Positions 60,001 through 64,000 of a stretch of DNA of 64,000 nt are shown one piece after another. Position 1 is the stretch's first letter. Every line of letters starts with the position of its first letter. The stretch covers positions 496,001 through 560,000 of the forward strand of contig JACATO010000611.1 in NCBI GenBank assembly GCA_018389105.1, given 5' to 3'. Position numbers and translations under genes: made by a program. The notes under the pieces are model-generated. The model was given only the letters and a program-made list of their open reading frames with translations, was not told the origin of the DNA and did no database searches. Origin of the DNA: Nautilus pompilius (taxonomy: Eukaryota > Mollusca > Cephalopoda > Nautilida > Nautilidae).

Positions 60001-63000
60001 TGTAATCAAACTATACATATTTTCCATAAAATAATTAATATTTACCTAAAAGTGCTATTTGATGGAATATCTTTAGAAGTTATAAAAGACACTGGAATTG
60101 TCTTTGCCTCTGTAGGATCCAGTCTATGCCACATAGTTCAAAAGTATTCTCAGCCAGTTGTGTGTGAAGAGAAGTTTTAAGGCTATACTATATCCATATT
60201 GTAGGATATCATATCAAGTTATTTCATTATTTTAGTTGTTGAACTGGAGAATGCAGCCATTTTAGATCAGTGACAAGATACCTTCTAAATGAAAGAAAGT
60301 GAATGGAATCTTAAATGGATAGAACAAGAGAGTCCTTTAAAAAAAGAAGATACAGGGGTGATTTTTAAAACATTGGCTTACCTCTGCATTATCCTTCGTA
60401 GTCAAGGCACTAATTGTTGAAGAATTGTGTAAGTAAGTTGATGGATTTGTGACAGCAGTTGTTGTTGTTTGTGGATAGTTCTGAAAAGGCTGATATGAGG
60501 GTTGACTGGCTGTTGAAGCAGACATTAGCTGATAGCTAGCACCAGCAGCAGTAGAGAGAGGTGTGTTGTGCCAGGTTTGTAGTGGAGCTGTTTGGTAACC
60601 CCAGCTTCCTACAAGCAAACAAAACAGACCTGAGATGGGAACACTTTTACAGCATGCATTCTGGAGTTAAACTCAAGAGCCAATTTTGCATCAGCACAAG
60701 AAGCAAATAAAAGCCTATTTCATTTATTTGAGTTTTCTTTCCAGTTTGATATGATGCTCATTCTTTATGAGAATCTTTTAATGTACCATAATATCAACTT
60801 TAATAGAGCTTTAAAGCACAAAAACTACTCTCAACAAATGTTTTTGTAAAAATGCAGGTAATCATTGTCAGTCCGGTGGCATGGGTGGGCATTGTGGGTC
60901 CGGGCCCTCCCAGTGAGTCAGCTGTGCCCGCCCTCGATGTAACAACCCCCTCATTTTATGCAAAGCGGCCCGGACCGGCCTGCCTTTGTAAATCTCTCAT
61001 TGGGCCTATAGCCCCTGCACCAATTTGTTGGGGACGTGCTACCACAGGGGTCGTGGTCCGAGTCTTTTAGCTGCAGGCCCCATTGGCATTAGCTCGATTG
61101 CATCAGACCTACTGTGGTAACAGTTTGAATTCTGGCTCCTGTCTTTCTATTATCATTTCTCTTATGTTGCATTAAAAAATCATTGTGCCCCCCCGAGAAC
61201 ATGTAATGCCTGTCCAGGAATCTGTTTCTCCCGCTGGGTCTGATCATTGTAACTGATAGGTAGGGAGAATAGGTACTCTGTTAATTATTATTAAAAATAC
61301 AATTTGAATGTGTGAAATTAGCACCGTGACATTCACTAGAGAAACGGTGAGATAGCAGCTTGACCTCAGATGAGAGACAGAAGATATCTGTTGTCCTATT
61401 TACATAGCAGTATTCATTTTCACGATGACAATATCCAGTGATATTTCCAGAACCCTGCCAAAAATATTTTGAGATATCCAATGAAGCAGGCCAGAATCAT
61501 TCTGCATAGTTGTCGCCAAAAAAAAAGGGAGGATGCTGGGACTCTCTCAGCTTACTGGTCTGGTATAAAGAAACCACGAACAATGTCGTCATTCTACCAC
61601 ATCACAAATTATGCCATAATCACTGAACTTTAATGTTTTGCCACATGTTGTCAAAGCAGCATTTACATTAAAATCATTTCCTAAATCTGCTTCCTAATCT
61701 CCTGTATTATGTGCACAATATGCAAAGAAATCATAAGACCACAAGGTTTACACTGCTGTGCTATTCCTGATCTTAGGGAGAGATGGAGGGGGAATTGCTT
61801 TAATGGCAAGGCTGGAATAATGAATCCATGCGCTATCTACAACAGATTCTGTTGGTAATTTGTTTGTCCTTCCTGGCTCTTTTGTGCCAACCTGTAGTAT
61901 ACATTATCAGCTACAGGCAGAGGAGTCCAACTAGCCAATCCTGCGCATCCTTAATTTATTTTTCACTACAAAACAGATAATCTATAAGACATTAGATGCT
62001 GGTTATAAACTAACAGTATTCCTTTTCATATTTAATGGTGGAGAATTTTCTAAAACTTCCCATGATAAAATACCAGTTGTTAAAAGATATCAACTTCATA
62101 AGATATCATTAATATTCAGATCACAGGGTTTTAAGATGAAATTTGGACACCAGAACCATATTCAAGAAGTTGAGAACAGACTGAATGGATTAAATTTACT
62201 CTGCTTCCTTAAATAATATAATTACTTCTGAAATCATGAAGAAAAAACAAATTAAATACACTCAAACAATTTCAGCACAAAAGAGACAGACAGACTTCCT
62301 TTCATAGATACAACAATGTAATCTTTACGACTGTTTCCATGAAGGGCCATTTACTTATACCTCATGAGGCAAACTTTGCTATCCAACTAAAGAAACTGAT
62401 TAAATTGCAAAAGAATTTCAGTAGAGTGATTTAAGTGTTAACAAATCTGAAACCTTTGTCAGGATGTTGATGAATAAAAAACCTTATCTTTTTCCTTTTG
62501 AATCCACTCACCTGGGGTAACTCGTGGAGCAACAGGACTAAATGCAGAATTGGGTGAAGAAAACTGCTGAGCATGTTGCCCCATCTGTGGTGCAGTTTGC
62601 ATGAGGCCAGGAGGCGGTGGCATGAAGTGATATGGCATCATCATACTTGCCTGCTGCTGAGAGAGAGAGAGAGCCAACAATCAATGGACAAGGAATAAAA
62701 TTTCTAGTTGATGCCATTGTTACCCTCTTACCGCATATGTTGTAGATGTCAATTCTTTACAACTACTAATTATCAGAAAAAACATCCAAATAGCTACCCA
62801 TCAAAACATTTATCAAAATCACACAAGAAATTCCCATAAATTGCTCAATATTGATTGATCAAATCAGGATCATGGAAAATTGTAAAATGTATAATTGATA
62901 ACTGTCTACATGTGAACTTCATGTTTGAAGCTTATTTCTCAGAAAAAAAAATTTCACCAGCTCACCTATATCAATTTACATACATTTCTGGTATGGTATA

Positions 63001-64000
63001 ATAATAATTGTAATAGCCATGTTGTTACAGGTAGGAGGAGGAGAAGTGCAGTGTTTTGGCCTGTGGACAGAGCTCATGAAGAATTCTTATCTAGAAGTTC
63101 CACAAAACACTTGGAATCTTCAGAGGAAAACTCAATGAAGAGCATTCGTATCAATTTATGGTATTATCCAACTGTAAAGGGTTCAGCCACCTGTCAGGCA
63201 AAAGGATTGTATCAAAAATATATCAAGTGGAAGAATTATTCTCTTGAAGTCGTTATATGCATTTACCCGCAAAAACTTTGGCTAAATTTTGAGCAAACAA
63301 TGAATAACCATTTATTGTTCGGGTACTAGCAGTAGTAGGGCTTTGAAAATAACTGGTCAAGATCCAGAGAGACAAAGTGGCAGAGACCTGTCAGCACCAA
63401 GTCATCTATGCTACCATGCACACTAAAATTTTAATGGTTTGTGAGTCATTATCAAGGACACTGATAACAATGGGGATGTTGGATTACTAAACCATTCCAT
63501 TAGTGTTATGTAAGTCTGCCTTCTTCTGTGTTACATTATCTCACACCAGCCACACCCCTCCAAATCCCTATATAACCTAGAGCTGAGGGTCAGTTATATT
63601 CCCCTTATACCAGAAGTTATCTGTCAGTCTGATGGTAGGCTTGACTTTAAGAAAAAAAAACAAACTGTTATATAGAAAAAAGAGCGAATGAATTTTACAG
63701 CAGTCATATCTGGCACCAGTTTCTTATTGAGAAATATCCAAAAATCTTTATTTTCAAGAGCTGCTGCATCTAAAATCTTCTCCTCTCTGCCCAGAAAAAT
63801 ACATAAATAAGCGAGCGCTCGTGTTGGGCATTTACAAAAATCATTTCTGACTGAGATCAGATGTTGGGTGCCTTGTACTTTCATTTACCGATTGATTTCT
63901 CTTTCCTCGCTACTTACCAGATGTAACAGAGCAATGCACGCGGCACTGTCTGCAGCCTCTTCTCTCTTCACGCACATGGAGCCCTGGAAGCGGGCTCCGT
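56732..64000 (-). CDS. Gene 2: C-terminal part of a P/Q/S/T-rich protein with a possible dsRBD-like segment (5' end outside window)
   Basis: Reading right to left on the minus strand, exons 64000-63918, 62656-62512, 60608-60382 and 57004-56732 join in frame through GT-AG introns and end in TAA at 56732-56734. The first visible exon (GARFQGSMCVKREEAADSA, then ACIALLHL) resembles the last strand and helix of a double-stranded-RNA-binding fold. That is a weak, pattern-based suggestion. The rest is low complexity: Met/Pro (YHFMPPPPGLMQ), Gln/Ser/Thr/Tyr (SQPSYQPFQNYPQ), then a Ser/Thr stretch and a basic end (KERRTRLAANF). Such tails are common in RNA-binding and transcription co-factors. I do not recognise the family, so no symbol is given. 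The gene converges with the coiled-coil gene. Confidence 0.72.
57005..58084 (-). other. Gene 2 last intron, proximal part
   Basis: AT-rich, no element recognised. The intron continues through the candidate exon 58085-58184 to 60381. Confidence 0.55.
58085..58184 (-). CDS. Gene 2, candidate alternative exon
   Basis: This 100-base open segment lies between TTTTTATAG and ACAA|GTAAGT on the minus strand. It reads NESSFDYGQHSSTSNNVLCE and then ENSFSTTNTT, the same Ser/Thr/Asn-rich style as its neighbours. It accepts phase 0 from the previous exon but leaves in phase 1. Including it would shift the last exon and end the protein about 20 codons later. Skipping it keeps the long C-terminus. I read it as an optional exon; it may be chance. 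Confidence 0.45.
59040..59800 (+). mobile_element. Decayed mobile-element-like ORF of an unnamed widespread family, in gene 2 intron
   Basis: On the + strand, opposite to gene 2, pieces of one protein follow each other. FLWNSRDDANLYNIKEWPS at about 59094 is in one frame. After a shift near 59205 come ILLPPLHIKLGLMKSLVKEM, DAKLKAGIFVRPQIRDLFSD, HNFLGNHKADDYAGLVQDTI, RMSLKLHFLHSHLDFFPANL and FHQHIKATETRYQGR. I recognise this order from many near-identical uncharacterised proteins repeated in arthropod and other animal genomes, which points to a mobile origin. I do not know an established superfamily name. Stops near 59401 and 59698 and the shift show decay. Confidence 0.6.
60382..60608 (-). CDS. 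Gene 2, Ser/Thr/Gln/Tyr-rich exon
   Basis: The acceptor is TTTGCTTGTAG and the donor GCAGAG|GTAAGC. It is 227 bases, phase 1 to phase 0. It encodes SWGYQTAPLQTWHNTPLS, then a Ser/Gln/Pro/Thr-rich disordered sequence (SQPSYQPFQNYPQTTTT). Low charge and aromatic residues spaced among Gln/Ser suggest a disordered, possibly prion-like segment. Confidence 0.78.
60840..61130. other. G+C-rich insert in gene 2 intron
   Basis: A sharp island of G+C-rich sequence (for example CGGCCCGGACCGGCCTGCC near 60965) lies inside an AT-rich intron. It has no splice structure, no good reading frame and no tRNA-like boxes. It is most likely a repeat of a different base composition. The rest of this intron (60609-62511) shows nothing recognisable. 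Confidence 0.5.
62512..62656 (-). CDS. Gene 2, Met/Pro/Gln-rich exon
   Basis: The acceptor follows a (CT)n tract, CTCTCTCTCAG|CAGCAG. The exon is 145 bases, enters in phase 0 and leaves in phase 1 at ACCCCAG|GTGAGT. It encodes SMMMPYHFMPPPPGLMQ and a Gln/Ser/Pro run. The repeated CAG at the acceptor allows loss of one or two Gln residues. Confidence 0.75.
62657..63917 (-). other. Gene 2 intron between the first two visible exons
   Basis: A (CT)n/(GA)n run sits at the acceptor side (62660-62673). The rest is AT-rich. The 134-codon open stretch on the + strand (62925-63329) does not resemble a known protein. Confidence 0.55.
63918..64000 (-). CDS. Gene 2, first visible exon (partial)
   Basis: It is open on the minus strand in the frame giving GARFQGSMCVKREEAADSA and ending ACIALLHL, with donor CATCTG|GTAAGT in phase 0. 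Base composition is clearly richer in G+C than the surroundings. The internal ATG at about 63976 could in principle be a start, but the upstream residues read as the same protein fold, so I treat the exon as continuing off the edge. A second frame is also open here. It is rejected because it would not join the next exon. Confidence 0.65.

Noticed and set aside
62925..63329. Open stretch of 134 codons on the + strand
   Set aside because: Mixed composition without domain or conserved motif, antisense in a gene 2 intron. Treated as chance.
63560..63600. Promoter-like TATATAA within CCCTATATAACCTAGAGC
   Set aside because: It lies in a gene 2 intron with no gene following on that strand. TATA strings are frequent in AT-rich DNA.

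Overview
The window is animal nuclear DNA. It is strongly AT-rich, its genes are split by GT-AG introns averaging about 2 kb, and the non-coding space is packed with old copies of metazoan transposons (Tc1, Tigger/pogo, several hAT lineages, LINEs, tRNA-derived SINEs). Nothing prokaryotic is present. The mixture suggests a large invertebrate genome, perhaps a chelicerate-type arthropod, but the species and even the phylum are inference. A vertebrate cannot be excluded from sequence alone.

Two protein-coding genes converge. Gene 1 lies on the + strand from the left edge to 45486. I could chain 21 exons with fully consistent splice phases. They encode the last 1312 residues of a very large, almost entirely coiled-coil protein. 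The N-terminal exons lie left of the window. Gene 2 lies on the - strand from the right edge down to 56732. Its visible exons encode the C-terminal part of a protein with a possible dsRBD-like end, then a long Pro/Gln/Ser/Thr-rich low-complexity tail. A further in-frame exon candidate would give an alternative C-terminus. I could not name either gene with confidence.

Region by region: 1-3824 is intronic or upstream sequence of gene 1 with a LINE relic. 3825-45486 is gene 1, with introns holding a Tc1 element (16.9-18.3 kb), GTF2IRD2/FAM200-like hAT relics (13.9-15.3 and 34.3-36.0 kb), a Tigger relic (36.3-37.85 kb), a DUF4371-type hAT relic (38.0-39.5 kb), a long LINE relic (42.4-44.2 kb) and a tRNA-SINE (22.3 kb). 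45487-56731 is the convergent intergenic region. It is dominated by a 4.8 kb hAT element with recognisable terminal inverted repeats and a target-site duplication (50655-55486), itself carrying a deleted TIGD1-like Tigger copy. 56732-64000 is gene 2, with an intron carrying a decayed mobile-element-like ORF of a widespread family that I cannot name.

I found no CRISPR array, rRNA, true tRNA or new multi-gene system. The most useful observations are the complete exon chain of the coiled-coil gene, the nested hAT with its boundaries, the Tc1 copy inactivated only by TGA codons, and the alternative C-terminal exon and tandem splice acceptors of gene 2.
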